Source: Archegozetes longisetosus | Lineage: Eukaryota > Arthropoda > Arachnida > Sarcoptiformes > Trhypochthoniidae | DNA: 64,000 bases | Direction of reading: 5' to 3' | Assembly: GCA_018873245.2 (NCBI GenBank) | Contig: JAEMBT020000009.1 | Span: 11,939,112 to 12,003,111 of the forward strand | Shown here: piece by piece, positions 34,130 to 44,794 of the stretch | Layout of the letters: each line of letters begins with the position of its first letter | How positions within the stretch are numbered: the first letter of the stretch is position 1 | Translations under genes and position numbers: made by a program | The notes under the pieces: generated by a model | The model's input: only the letters and a program-made list of their open reading frames with translations | The model's database searches: none | Told to the model about the DNA's origin: nothing

Positions 34130-34345
34130 TCGGTACTTTCAAGAACACAGCAGAGATCGTTCAACGACGCTGCTGGTTCTCTAATCTCGGGCAGGAACCT
34201 GCCATATCCGAGATACCAAAAAACTGTCATTATATGGACGCAGCACCCAGCACTACTTAGGCCATTTTTGCACTGACAACAGTATCCTAAAATCGACTCG
34301 ACGCCGGTCGCAGACTTGTCTACTAAAACACTCCTACCCCCTCTA
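34130..34345 (-). pseudogene. SWIM-like Cys/His protein, C-terminal fragment, copy 3
   Basis: This is the best preserved C-terminus of the family. The minus strand reads DKSATGVESILGYCCQCKNG, then LSSAGCCVHIMTVFWYLGYG, then RFLPEIREPA, ending CCVLESTDTESK and a stop. The CxC-x(n)-CxH arrangement with following WYLGYGR is characteristic of SWIM-type zinc fingers in transposon-encoded proteins. The upstream part of the gene is not preserved. It lies inside the long-TIR element 33732-34708, which I infer to be a defective copy of the element encoding it. Confidence 0.78.
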
Positions 34346-34952
34346 AAGGGAAGTAGGAGTGCTCCTCCTCAACTTTGCCCAATCCCATAAACCCTCCATC
34401 CTAGATTTCGCCTGAGCTTCTTTCATTTTTAGTAACGGCCTTGAAAATGACCTTAACCTTATGTAACCTTTGGATATTTTTTCCGTGTCAAAATTTAACG
34501 TATATAGGTAAAGGTTCGATTGAATTAAGCCTAAAGATTCCTGAGAGAAATTCAGTTGTTTACTCAAACTTCAAATCCCTATATCTCGGGTCAGAGTGTT
34601 CAGATCAAGTTGTGACCTGAGTACATTTTACTAGTTATATTGTCTACTATCTTAAAATGTGGTTCTCATATAATTCGGTTTACCTCGGTATTTGGTGGAT
34701 CTCATTAAATGCTAATACAAACTTTTCTATTTTTTTTCAACTGTTTAAATAATGTGAAGTACTATTTTAATTATTATTATAATTTCTTGTTTGTAATAAA
34801 CACAAGTTTATAAATGAATAAATTGATTATTTGTAATTAATATAAACTGAATGATTCATTGGTACTGAAATAATGATTATTATTTAAGAATGATGCCAAA
34901 AATGTTTCCATATTAGATTCAAAACATCGCTAGGACTAAGTTCAACTCTTCC

Positions 34953-35699
34953 TCAAATCAATGACAAAAAGTTGATAGAAGTATAAATTATCAAACATAA
35001 CAGTAATACTATTGCAGTGTTAAATGTTTTCGATCGAAACAAGCATTTCACGTGTTTTATTAATACAGACATTAACATAAGTTTGAATATTAGTTCAGGC
35101 AAATAGTGCTGCAAAAACATAATTCTTTCTAATAAAAAATAAGGTATCACATAAACCAAATATCCAATTACGAACACATGACCAACTCTAATCAGTAGAA
35201 TCACTGACTTTAAAACAGATAATTATGTATCAATTTTGCCTAACCCCTGAAATCGTGACTTACCATAAGAAATATCATATATATTGTTATCCTCGTAACA
35301 AATAAAAGACAGTAATAGGTATAAAACTATAGAAATGTTAGCCGTGAAATATGAAACTCAATCAAATGAATTTATGGCAATCAATAGAGTAATAAATAAA
35401 TGTTGAACTAGTTTGATAATAAATACAGTAATACCCCTAACTTTCAACATGTAATTAAGTGGTTTTCGAAAGTTAATAACAGTTAAGCCATGTTTTCTAT
35501 AGTATTTACAATTGTTTTTTAAACCAGCGAAGTGCATGACAAAGTTAGAAGAGTTTCGCTGTATTTCATTTGAATCGTTACATACATTATTCATTGGGCT
35601 AACCCAATAGGCGATTCCTTTAGTCAACAGAATCCAATCTAAACGTGAATCACAGCTATAAATACGGTTTTGGATGTTCTTCTGGTTAACAATAAGCAT
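34953..35699 (-). pseudogene. Hydrophobic, possibly multi-pass membrane protein remnant, unrecognised
   Basis: Two minus-strand frames belong together. 35358-35699 begins MLIVNQKNIQNRIYSCDSRL and ends in a hydrophobic helix (VFIIKLVQHLFITLLIAINS). After a frame change, codons near 35300 read ISIVLYLLLSFICYEDN. A possible intron-like gap follows, then 34953-35204 has two or three further hydrophobic helices (VGHVFVIGYLVYVIPYFLL, TAIVLLLCLIIYTSINFL). The pattern could fit a seven-helix chemoreceptor, but no family motif is decisive. The frame change suggests decay, or unrecognised introns. The segmental duplication begins just upstream of its start, at 35758. Confidence 0.35.
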
Positions 35700-35757
35700 T
35701 TTGTATTACAGGTTAGTTATTTTCTCAAACAATGAAAGTTTAGTTGGTTTGAGAGGT

Positions 35758-36575
35758 ACGAACCCATTCAACCCATCTCACGTTCAAGTTGTTTGGTGTC
35801 TGAATTTTTAGAATATCGGTGCTCCTCAACATTTCAAACAGTGTCATCCCGATTGATCACCGTGTCAGTTACTATTTCGCGTTGGTTAAAACCTCAATCA
35901 AGCAACTGTTTGCCAGCGACACTGTTTGGTTTCAAATTCAAAATCATTATTCAACTCAAGTTGAAATAACGAAGTCTTACTTTCAGAGCTTGACAACTAT
36001 TAACATGTATTAAATGTACTCGAGAGTTGATAGTATGCAAAAACCCATTTGTTTCTTCGCTGTTCAATAGTTTGACTGTCCATAAGTTTTGCGCCCGCAT
36101 TCATATGCTGTAAGTCGATATAACAGGAGACCTCTTCATTTTGTGAAGACGGCAACAGCCACGTCGTGACTGTTCACAACTCGACCATTCATTCCATGAG
36201 TCAATTGGACTATACCTCCGTCATTAATTCGATCGATCGGTTCGGAAACAATCAAGTCATTTCTTTAAAAATATCCACTCATTAGACTTTGATATTCATT
36301 TTCATCAGCAATTTTTTGAATCTATTCAAATCAATTGACTTGCATTTCTGATCTTTTAACAATTCACCAGTTATTCACATCTTTGAATGAATAACTTGTA
36401 ACCTGTTGCTGATGGGAACTGCCACAATTGTCGAAATAACGGATTGGGTAGTTTGATGTGAGTGTAACCAACACGTTCTTCCGTCAGTGTGTCGTAATGT
36501 TATTTGCAGGCTCTGAGCTATTACTAGAGGTTGTCCTTTGGTTGTGGAGGCCAAACCGCCTTTTCATTAGTTCAA
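35758..36575 (-). pseudogene. Protein O-mannosyltransferase (POMT) MIR-domain fragment, copy 1
   Basis: The minus strand reads STTKGQPLVIAQSLQITLRH, then [11 protein letters not shown]. Further on it has DGGIVQLTHGMNGRVVNSHD and, at the low-coordinate end, RYSKNSDT. The order and motifs (CWLHSH, the VQL-HGM-R-NSHDVA segment, EEHRYSK) match the MIR region of POMT proteins, ER enzymes that O-mannosylate proteins. Stops and frame changes are numerous, and no catalytic membrane domain is present. The copy at 56930-57760 is its duplicate. Confidence 0.75.
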
Positions 36576-38716
36576 TCAAAATTCATTTTATTCGACTCTA
36601 GTCAGTTAACTGAAGTTGGGGTTGTTATTGTAAAAATATGTACCTCTAAATTGGCTCGAAAAGCACTGGTCTGTATGATGTGGTCCAGCGTTTGTAAGTA
36701 TTGATAAGTGAATGTAAAAATCGTCAAATAATAGTCGGAAAAATTACAAAATTGAATAAAATACAATTTCAACCAAATCGATATTCAATTTAATAGAACA
36801 AAATACGATTATGAAAAGCAGTCGCGCAACTCAATCTTCAGAGTATATGGTTTATGATTTGCTGCAATCGAGCCGTCATTCCAATTATGAATATTATTAT
36901 TGTGTTGTCCAACATCTGAATATGAGATTCTTTAATAAAGACTGTTAATAACAGTTATTTCATCTATTTTCTCCATTTTTGCGTTTGTTACCAACTAAAG
37001 AGTTGTTGTACTGTTGTTGTACCAGTTCTCAACTCAATATTAAATTCGATTTTCAATTCAAACCAATTTATTAGGTACTCATCAAAAACTTCAGACTCTT
37101 CACAACTTCAGATCACTTTTAACACAAGTCGAAAACATTAGACAATTACAGAATAAATAAATTCGTAATAATTAGAGTTGTGTTGAGTGAATTAATACAT
37201 TTAATTAAATGGTAAGTAAATGTGTATTAAATAAATTATAAATTATTGACATTTAATGTAAATCACTTGTGTTGTTGTTTGAAAAGTGTGCTGAGATAGC
37301 ATTTATACCACGTGTCACTATAGTAAACTCGCAACCAATCAAACTCGCGACCAAACTCTTTAATTTTGATCGCTCTCTTCCGGTTTCCTAAAACTTTCAA
37401 TACCGCTAAACAAAAATTCACAAAATATTTTCACAATTTGATTATTTGAGAAAAATTATTCAATATTCAAGTTTATTTCAAACTTTTTCGGATCGCAACC
37501 CACTTGCAAGTGACAGACCACGTGATTGCTATTGAACCTAATGTTAAATTGACTTTGAGGCTCACTTAGTATATTGTAAATGAAATAAAGACCATTACAG
37601 GGCACTCATCCCTGCTGCTATCATCAATGTATTTATTATTTTGTAGAAATACTTCAATGTAGTGAATCGCTGGCGATCGATAATTCATATTCACTATAAT
37701 GAGGCTTCACTATACAAAGATCAAAATTAATCGAATCGGATACATCGGAACCAGGCTAACGCGTTCACTACATCAACCACTCACCAAAAAGAAGTTCATT
37801 ATATCGAAACGCTAATGTACAATCAATTTAAGTTAGGCAATTGGTTTTATTTTGTATTAGTACGTCAATGTTATTGGAGAACTGCTATATTAGTCAACTC
37901 AGAGTTATATGAGATGCAACAATATAAACATGCATTTCATAATCAACTAAAGCATTTTTCTGTTATATATGTTCTTAAACTTATCCATTAATACAGTGAA
38001 ATCAATCAAGTTCTTAGCGAATGACAAAACATCACATAGAACTGTGAGAATCAGTCTCACAACTTGTGAAATGAAAGCTCTTTTGAGTTTGCTGTGCATA
38101 CAAAACATTCATTTAATTTATCACATGAAAAGATTTTTTCATTAAAAACAATTTTCATTCTATTCAATGAAGTGTTGTTTGGTGACAGTCATGAGACAGT
38201 TTTCCGCTTCATTTATTTAAAGATAGTTTATGTTCGGAATACTGAACAGGATATCAAAAAGATTGCAAAAAATTAGGAAAACCCAAAGAAGCGTGTATTA
38301 GTCTACGCCTAGTTTGACGAGACAACTGTAAACTAATTTCAAATTCAATTTTTATGAGTCACAATACAGTTCAGTCAGTGCCATAAAGTCATGTCTGTAA
38401 TGCTATTTCGGTTACAAATACGACTTATAGCACTTTAATGGCGATATGTTCAAATGCGAAATATGTTCCTACGCACCATAAAAATCTTAGATAATTTTTC
38501 CAATATTTGTATCATTAAATACATGCAAGTTTATCGAGAAATCAAATCTTAGTAATTTATCTGTTGCGAATTCCGGTTTTGTATACCTTGTGGGCTGCAT
38601 TGTTGTGAAACGTGCTCTCATTTACCTATGACCAACCAAACTTAATGTAGAATTAAGTTAAGATTGATAGCAGTATCGACTTATGTAATTACATGTTATT
38701 CAGCAATATTAAACTA

Positions 38717-39289
38717 CAGGGTGATTCAGGCTATTTTTTACACTTTTGTAATTAGTATAATCATTTAATTAGAAGCTTATGAATGAGTTGAACGTGTTTA
38801 AGGTAACATTCTCGCAAAACCGTGACGAGAATGTTACCTTAATCTATAAATTTAAATCCCAACTTTTCTTCTGTTTTCTTCATCCAATTCGCGATCAAAG
38901 TTGAGGTTTGAGAACTCGCAAACTTTAATCGCGAATTGGATAAAGAATGTTGAAAAGAAGTTGGAAATTAAATTTATAAATAAAGGCAGCATATTCGTGA
39001 AATCGTCTGAAGCACGTCCTTCGGGTTTTTGTTGTTTTGTATATTTAAAACAAAGACTCACAAAAAGGAAGGCGCGAATTTTGGCTGGTCTCAGGAAAGT
39101 TGCGAATGAGGTATAGTCTATGATTACCAAAGAAATTATATTAAAAGTATTTAATGGCTAATATTTTTGCCTAGAATGTATTAGAGAAAGAAATGGAGAG
39201 CACATTGAACACGTTCAACTCATTCATAAGCTTCTAATTAAATAATTATACTAATTACAAAAGTGTAAAAAATAGCCTGAATCACCCTG
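38717..39289. mobile_element. 573-bp TA-flanked TIR element, absent from the paralogous copy
   Basis: The ends CAGGGTGATTCAGGCTATTT and the inverse AATAGCCTGAATCACCCTG open ~82-bp TIRs that differ at about one position. TA flanks both sides (38715-38716, 39290-39291). The duplicate at about 59891 has a single uninterrupted TA, an empty site. Inside are two further hairpins: 'ggtaacattctcg' against 'cgagaatgttacc', and 'catccaattcgcgat' against 'atcgcgaattggat'. Short frames on both strands across the second hairpin look incidental. TA targeting suggests the Tc1/mariner superfamily. Confidence 0.93.
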
Positions 39290-39708
39290 TATATACTGCA
39301 GCTTCAGCAAAAATACAACCCGCATGTCATACTAATACTCATTTCTAAATTTGATATTTTTTAAAATTAAAAATACCTGTGAAATAAGAATCGTTGCCCT
39401 CAAATTCTGTGAACAATTCAATTACAGATAGAGAAAAGAGTTGAAAGTAAATTCAAATCGAAAGGTAGACATGATTTGTATGGAAAGAAGTAGATATAAT
39501 TCGAATGCATAGCTAAAGAGCCGAATTTATTGACAATATAACTTACAGAAAGTAACAATTTTTTACCTCAAATCAATAGGTAAAAAGTAAAAGTAAATAA
39601 TAGTATAAGTTCGTATCGTATAAAACAGTGCCAAAAAATTCAATCGTATAATACAAACAGTAAATATCCATTTGAGAAATAGTCCAAAAAACAGATAATG
39701 GCATTTGT

Positions 39709-39755
39709 CTAGTCTTCACTATCACTCCCAGACTCACTCAACCGAAGATCTTCAC
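39709..39755 (-). pseudogene. Orphan terminal exon of EAF
   Basis: The 47 bases are identical to the last coding exon of EAF at 60310-60356 and encode the same EDLRLSESGSDSED tail and stop. They keep the acceptor AG, although the upstream intron differs by an inserted 'at'. No upstream EAF exon exists beside this copy; the duplication ends 118 bases further on. It is a by-product of the segmental duplication. Confidence 0.9.
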
Positions 39756-39879
39756 CTGAAACATAGCAAAAAATTGAATCAGATTGTGTTCGTTTTAATA
39801 GATTACATTCCAACACTTAATAATCATTGATAGCAACCAGAAGTGATGCGCTTCTATCAGATCATAATATGGTCATCAC

Positions 39880-40247
39880 TTATATTCTGTGATCAATTGG
39901 AAAGTGTGGAAGAATTGTGGTAGACCCGAATGACAATACTATTGAATCGATAGCCAGTGACGAACAGATCTGTGATTCAAATCTAGTATCGAATCAATCG
40001 TTCAGTCAAATACCGGAAACTAAATAACAAACTAAACGTAAAATACATAATTCAATTGACAATCAGTCAAAAAGTTTCTGATTTGAGTCAACAAATACTT
40101 GTCTTCGAGAAGCAAAAAATTCATTTTAAAAAACAAAAATTAAATTTAATGAAAATCCAAATTAGTCTTCAAATGAAAGTATTGGAGTCAAAATGCATTG
40201 ATATTTTTGATGAAAAAAAACTATTAGATGATATTTTTATTGAATAA
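39880..40247 (+). pseudogene. Possible accessory (Myb/SANT-like) protein fragment of a Harbinger element
   Basis: Plus-strand frames read VDPNDNTIESIASDEQICDS near 39930. After a frame change, a 63-codon frame at 40056-40247 (MTISQKVSDLSQQILVFEKQ and onward) is Gln/Lys/Leu-rich and likely coiled-coil. PIF/Harbinger transposons usually carry a Myb/SANT-like gene whose C-terminus looks like this, convergent with the transposase. The transposase remnant at 40320-40700 on the opposite strand fits that layout. Assignment is by context only. Confidence 0.4.
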
Positions 40248-40319
40248 AATCAAAGGTTTAATCTTATGATAAATGATTTTGAAATACATTTTAATTAATT
40301 TGAAAAACTCTGCAAAACT

Positions 40320-40700
40320 AACTGATCTCTCATAGACCTGATTTCGGATTAAAATTCTGATAAATGTTTTCGTTTTCATTACTATCGTTATTTATTCCCG
40401 AATAAATCGAACCAAATAGTTGTAATTCTTTGAAAATATTATGTAAAACAAAACACGATATGATAACTAAACAAGACCTCTCCGGTGATAACATTAAATG
40501 ACCAGCACTTGTGTCTAAACACCGGAAGCGCATTTTCAATACTCCAAATGCTCTCTCTAAATGACATTTCGGCTTTTAATATGCGATTTGTTATATCTAT
40601 TCTCTGCGGCATTCTTCCAATATGTGATCTGAACATAATATGACAAATATATAATCGAAATGAGTCAAAACTATAAATAAGATTCAAATTTTATTGAATT
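40320..40700 (-). pseudogene. PIF/Harbinger transposase C-terminal fragment
   Basis: The minus strand reads FGVLKMRFRCLDTS-type codons across two frames, then LMLSPERSCLVIISCFVLHN and IFKEL. The 'ERAFG-LK-RF' followed by 'CFVLHN' arrangement is the C-terminal signature of PIF/Harbinger DDE nucleases. A frame change near 40530 splits it, and the first two catalytic motifs are missing. It is a dead remnant. Confidence 0.75.
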
Positions 40701-40739
40701 CATTTATTGAAAAATGTTTATTAAAAAAATGCTGTTTAA

Positions 40740-41140
40740 GAAATTAAGAGTCCGCTAATATCTTCGATTAGGCACATAAAGATACTATCTCGGGGGTTAA
40801 CTGAACGACACCGAATTCAACTAAATGCTGGGGTAGTAATTCTGGAGTAAACAGAACGTACAATTTTCTGATGATCTGATGGCAAAAGTTTACGATCTTT
40901 AAAAAAATTAAACAGTTGTTTCCTCAGTTGACATAATTTGATAAAAATTTTGAGCTAAAATTTTTATACTACTTAACTAACTAACAAACGTTAAGACTGG
41001 GTATAAATGCAATACTTTAACTTACGAATATGTTATTTATTATGATTAAAAATGTTTATTAGGTCATTTATTATTCATATAATGTTATATTGCATGTCAA
41101 AGTTTAGAAAATATCACAGATCACATATTGGAGTGTAAAA
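40740..41140. other. No recognisable feature
   Basis: AT-rich sequence between the Harbinger remnant and ankyrin fragment E, with no gene seen. The phrase 'agatcacatattgga' occurs twice at 41118-41166 and also in the Harbinger remnant on the other strand near 40615-40630, so short pieces of one repeat are scattered here. Confidence 0.4.
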
Positions 41141-41149
41141 AGTTTACCA

Positions 41150-42062
41150 GATCACATATTGGAAGAAGGCCCTGATATTAATGCTTAAACAGGAAATGGT
41201 GGACATCATTACATTTTGCCATTTACGATGGTAACTTGAATGTGACCAAGTGTCTTATAGATAGAAGTGCCGATGTTAATGCAGAGGCTGAAGATGAAAG
41301 TACGCCTTTACATTTTGGTGCAAATAATAGAAAATTGTATATTATAGCCAGAGTCTTAACTTTCTAGGACTTAAAACAGGCAAAAATAGGTAGGATTTTA
41401 GGACTCAAAATGACCAAAAGTAGGACTTAAAAATAGGACTAAAAAGCCATGTTTTAGACATTTTGGGGCATAAAGTATTAATTTTTAACATTATTTTTGG
41501 TGTTAAAACTTTAAAAGTTGCAAATTCATCTGAAAAATGCCAAAAAAAGGATTATTTGCGTTCAAAATTAAGAAAATTAGTTTAAAATAAATCAAATAAT
41601 TATTTTGTTGAAACAAAAGTTTAACAAATTTCTAAAAAATTTAAATTTGTACTCGAATTTATATTAAATTTTATGAACCAATTTATGTATAACTCTAAAA
41701 ACTCATTGAATTTATGTCTAATTGAACAAAATTGTGCGATTTTAGGTAAAAATCTAGCAAAAATAAGGTTTATAGGATTTATAGGAATAACCCCCAAAAA
41801 TGGGATTTATAGGAACATAAATATAAGCTCAAATTAATTGTTATTTGGTGATTGGCACTTATATCTTTGAATCCTAGCTTTTCGCTTATCTAATAAAAAG
41901 TTGGATTTCCAACAAAGTTAAGACTCTGATTATAGTACTTCTTATAAATAAAGGCGCCAAAGTAAATACTAAAGACGATTCGGGTTCAACTCGTTTATAC
42001 TATGCTACTGAAGGAGGCAAGTTGAATATTATTAAATTACTTATAGAGAACAGAGCTGAAAT
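41150..42062 (+). pseudogene. Ankyrin-family fragment E, interrupted by a hAT MITE
   Basis: Plus-strand sequence matches ankyrin units of gene B around 52840-53140. Landmarks are 'gatattaatgct', 'gatggtaacttgaatgtgac', 'gccgatgttaatgcagaggc' and, after the MITE at 41348-41928, 'cttataaataaaggcgcc'. Stops and frame changes abound. Roughly three ankyrin repeats remain, and no C-terminal domain follows; a tRNA-derived sequence abuts the right end. Confidence 0.85.
41348..41928. mobile_element. hAT-type MITE inside ankyrin fragment E
   Basis: The ends CAGAGTCTTAACTTT and AAAGTTAAGACTCTG are inverted and flanked by ATTATAG on both sides (41341-41347, 41929-41935), a 7-8-bp duplication. Subterminal units 'taggacttaaaa' and 'ggatttataggaa' are repeated at left and right. 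There is no gene inside. It splits the ankyrin pseudogene cleanly, so the pre-insertion sequence is readable. Confidence 0.9.
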
Positions 42063-42074
42063 GAAAAACCTTTT

Positions 42075-42146
42075 GGTCCAGGTGGGATTCAGACCCACGT
42101 TTTCGAGTCCAAAGGTCGATACAATAACCACTTGGCTGTACCGACC
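42075..42146 (-). repeat. tRNA-derived sequence (SINE head or tRNA-Ser-like pseudogene)
   Basis: On the minus strand, 'cagccaagtggttat' resembles a polymerase III A box and 'gggtctgaatccc' a B box at suitable spacing. The centre 'ggactcgaaa' matches the anticodon loop region of tRNA-Ser(CGA). The variable arm is missing and the acceptor stem pairs poorly, so it is not a working tRNA. A tRNA-derived SINE is the likelier reading, but no second copy is seen here. Confidence 0.6.
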
Positions 42147-42159
42147 AGCGGAATTGAAG

Positions 42160-42750
42160 ATTTTTTATTTTAGTCTTTTAAGTTAACCTTTGGTACTGAA
42201 CATATTAATGGACATGTTAACTGAGCCATGAAAAACCATAAAATCCTTATAATGCCCTAAATTTAAACTAACTTTAAGAAAAGACGGATTTTCCGAAAAT
42301 GTTAGTATTGAAAACTTCAATTATCGATTTCACTATGTTCCAGGTCTTGAACATCTCTAAAATTTTCCAAAAATTATTTCCTTATTTTATTGATTTTTGA
42401 GCGAAATCCCAAACAGTAACTAATGGGGACGGAGTCAAATAATCATTTGAATTGAGTTTTCTTCCATAGACGTAACGTTAAAAAAAGTTAAGAAAATTTT
42501 TTCTCCGGAAGCGGAAGTAATTACGATTTAATATTTTGGTCAAAGATGTATGAGTATATTTGCCATCGAATCACAATATCAAAAGTTCTTAGCCACGCAC
42601 AATGGCTTAACGTGGGTTTTCCTTTCTTAACTGATGAAGGTATTTTGACATAAACCTTATGTTTATATAGCTAAATGGATTTTTAAAATATAAAATGTAA
42701 AATAAGTTAATAATGGCTTGGATTGATTAACTGACATCATGAATATTTGA
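42160..42750. other. No recognisable feature
   Basis: No gene, inverted-repeat pair or RNA is recognised between the tRNA-derived sequence and the LTR-like region. Confidence 0.4.
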
Positions 42751-42769
42751 GCATGTAAACCTACTTATA

Positions 42770-43265
42770 ATTGTGACTGACGTTTTGCAACTTTACGTCT
42801 GTTATATTAAAACAAAAAGTATTTTTATTTGTTTTTAAACTTTCTATTTGTAATGAGAATGAAAGTAAAACTTTTATTTCGTTATAACTATAAAAGGTTA
42901 TGTTTAGTTCGCTTTAATTGTAAAAGTAAATTCTTATTCTAATTTAATTACAATAGGAAATTAATTGTTATGAGAATCTAATATTGGAATGCTTAAACAT
43001 TCCTTTTTAGGAATAACATTTCTTAAAATAATAACTCGAAAATATTCTTAAACATTCTTTTATTAATTAGTCAGAAAGGTATAAAAAGAGAGAGTAATAG
43101 AGTAGAAATTAAGTGAGTTAGTAAGAGAGTGCGAGAGAACTTAGACTCTGTACGACACTTTTAAATCTTTATGCATTATCATTCAATTCATATATTAATA
43201 AAGATTGTTAATTGTTTAAGTCTGAGTTGTTATTTCGCTATATAAAAATCCACTCTCACACGTCC
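42770..43265 (+). repeat. Possible solo LTR
   Basis: A TATA-like 'ggtataaaaagagag' at 43078 is followed about 110 bases later by a polyadenylation-like 'aataaag' (43197). A sequence ending in 'ctctcaca' lies shortly after. This order (promoter, short transcribed region, poly-A signal, CA end) is typical of LTRs. The left end, perhaps 'tgtgactgacg' near 42773, and a target duplication are not confirmed. Confidence 0.3.
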
Positions 43266-43376
43266 CTTCATTTTGTTGTCTTCATGCAATACTTTTGTGG
43301 ATATTTTCTAAAGTCTATAGGACCAAGTTCTCTGACATGTAATTATAGATGATGTTATATCTATATTGGTTTCATT

Positions 43377-44088
43377 AAAGCTCGTATTGATTCAATTCAT
43401 ATGCATTTATTAGCCTTAGCAACATCAAATTCCGCCATTTAGTCTTTGCCTATAAGTAAGAGGAGATATTTCATTATTTACAAATGTTATTTCTATTTTT
43501 AAGCAGAAAATCTGACTCATTTCCTGGAATGAAAATGAATGAAATTTATGCTATTTCCTTCGGTAAACGTAATTATTTCCTAACTCTAATGAAAACCTTT
43601 AATAGAATGACACAATCTACAATCCTAATCATGTCATATAAAGGAGTCAATATATTTCATTTTACTATTATTGTATTAGACTTGGATATTAACAATTTAA
43701 TCCAAGTCAGTGCAATCAACCAGTTTTCACAATTTTTAATCTTTGAAGAAAATCTAAGTTATTTTAGACCACTTTCCTCATTTTTATTATAATTCTGAAA
43801 TACTACTTAGTCAAATATAAAAGTTGTTTTAGTTGAACTTAACTGGTGTTTTAAGTAAGTTTAAAAATAGTCTATAATATTCTATTTTAATATAAATCTT
43901 GCTCTAAAAATTTGAATTTTTCGATAAGCTATTCTTTAATTTGAGATAAAAGTACTCTTCTCTGTTCTAAACTTTAACACACTAATGGCTTAGACTTAAA
44001 TAATAAAAGCTATAAGGTGTCATAATGTTAAAAGTTAGAATGTACATTATAGTTGGGCCGAGAAGTGTACATTTACCGCTTACTACTA
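43377..44088 (+). repeat. Dispersed repeat, copy 2 (pairs with 1740-2932)
   Basis: It matches 1740-2932 without the piggyBac-type MITE, and so gives the empty target site near 43499. A 102-codon frame at 43484-43792 is not conserved in the other copy and is not counted as a gene. Confidence 0.75.
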
Positions 44089-44377
44089 AAGGAGATTTCC
44101 TAGAATCTATGGGACATTGGCCTAGCGCGTTACAGACCAAAACAGGTGTCAATCGACAGGTCTTGATGAGTTGATAAAAGTTATTAATAAGCACAAAGTT
44201 GTCAGATGTGGCAGTCATAGGTCACCATAGTCCAAAGGGTCTGTAGCTTCTACTTCCTTTGCGATGCTTGCAAATATATTAAATCTATATATCACTGAAA
44301 AGTATTTAACAAGATGAATTCAACGATACCGTGCTCAAGTATGTAGGCCATGTGAATAAAAAAATAAAAAGTTAAAA

Positions 44378-44560
44378 TCAAGTCGAGTCTTCGTCAGCAC
44401 TTTCAAGTACCACACAAAGGTAGCTTAACAACTTTACGGGCACTTGAATTTCAGGCTGGAACATGCGATGCCCAAAAAACCATAGAAACCCTCCGTCACC
44501 ACGAGGAGGTGGCTCCCAGTGGCAGATATAAATTTTTATATAAAAACAGCGATACTTAAA
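44378..44560 (-). pseudogene. SWIM-like protein fragment, copy 4
   Basis: The minus strand ends LLSYLCVVLESADEDST and a stop. It matches the CCVLESTDTESK end of the copy at 34130-34345, and FQPEIQVPVKLL matches FLPEIREPAASL. The Cys/His core upstream is not preserved. Confidence 0.65.
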
Positions 44561-44794
44561 AATATGGCCTATACACTTAATCATGTCATCGTTGAATTCG
44601 TCTTGATAAATACTTTTCAATAATATATAGGTTTATCAATCATTCAGAAAGCATTGACGAGATTTCTAGTTTAAGAGGTCGAGGCAATTCAGAAAACTTT
44701 TCAGCTAATAGAAAACATTTATTCATATTAAGCATTTTTAAAGATACATTTAAACATATACAAAACAAAATTTTTATTTAATAGAATATATTTT

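Larger units (their letters stand above)
33732..34708. mobile_element. Long-TIR element with SWIM-like fragment
   Basis: The ends GAGATCCACCAAA (33732) and TTGGTGGATCTC (34708) open inverted arms of about 140 bases. Inner landmarks are 'cactctggcccgagatat' and 'tatctcgggtcagagtg'. Flanking ATTAA on both sides may be the target duplication, with one base offset. A minus-strand SWIM-like coding fragment lies inside. Confidence 0.82.
35758..39873. repeat. Segmental duplication, copy 1
   Basis: The block aligns in the same orientation with 56928-60470, from 'cgaacccattcaacc' to 'agatcataatatg'. Copy 1 is longer because a 573-bp transposon sits at 38717-39289. From about 36910 onward the copies differ by only scattered single bases; the first 1.1 kb is clearly more diverged. 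It carries a decayed POMT fragment and an orphan last exon of EAF. Confidence 0.95.

Noticed and set aside
35819-36013. 64-codon frame conserved in both duplication copies (also 56988-57182)
   Set aside because: It is antisense to the POMT remnant and the differences between copies are mostly amino-acid-changing, so there is no sign of selection on it.
43484-43792. 102-codon frame as a gene
   Set aside because: The other copy of the same repeat (from 2340) has stops and indels there, so the frame is not conserved.
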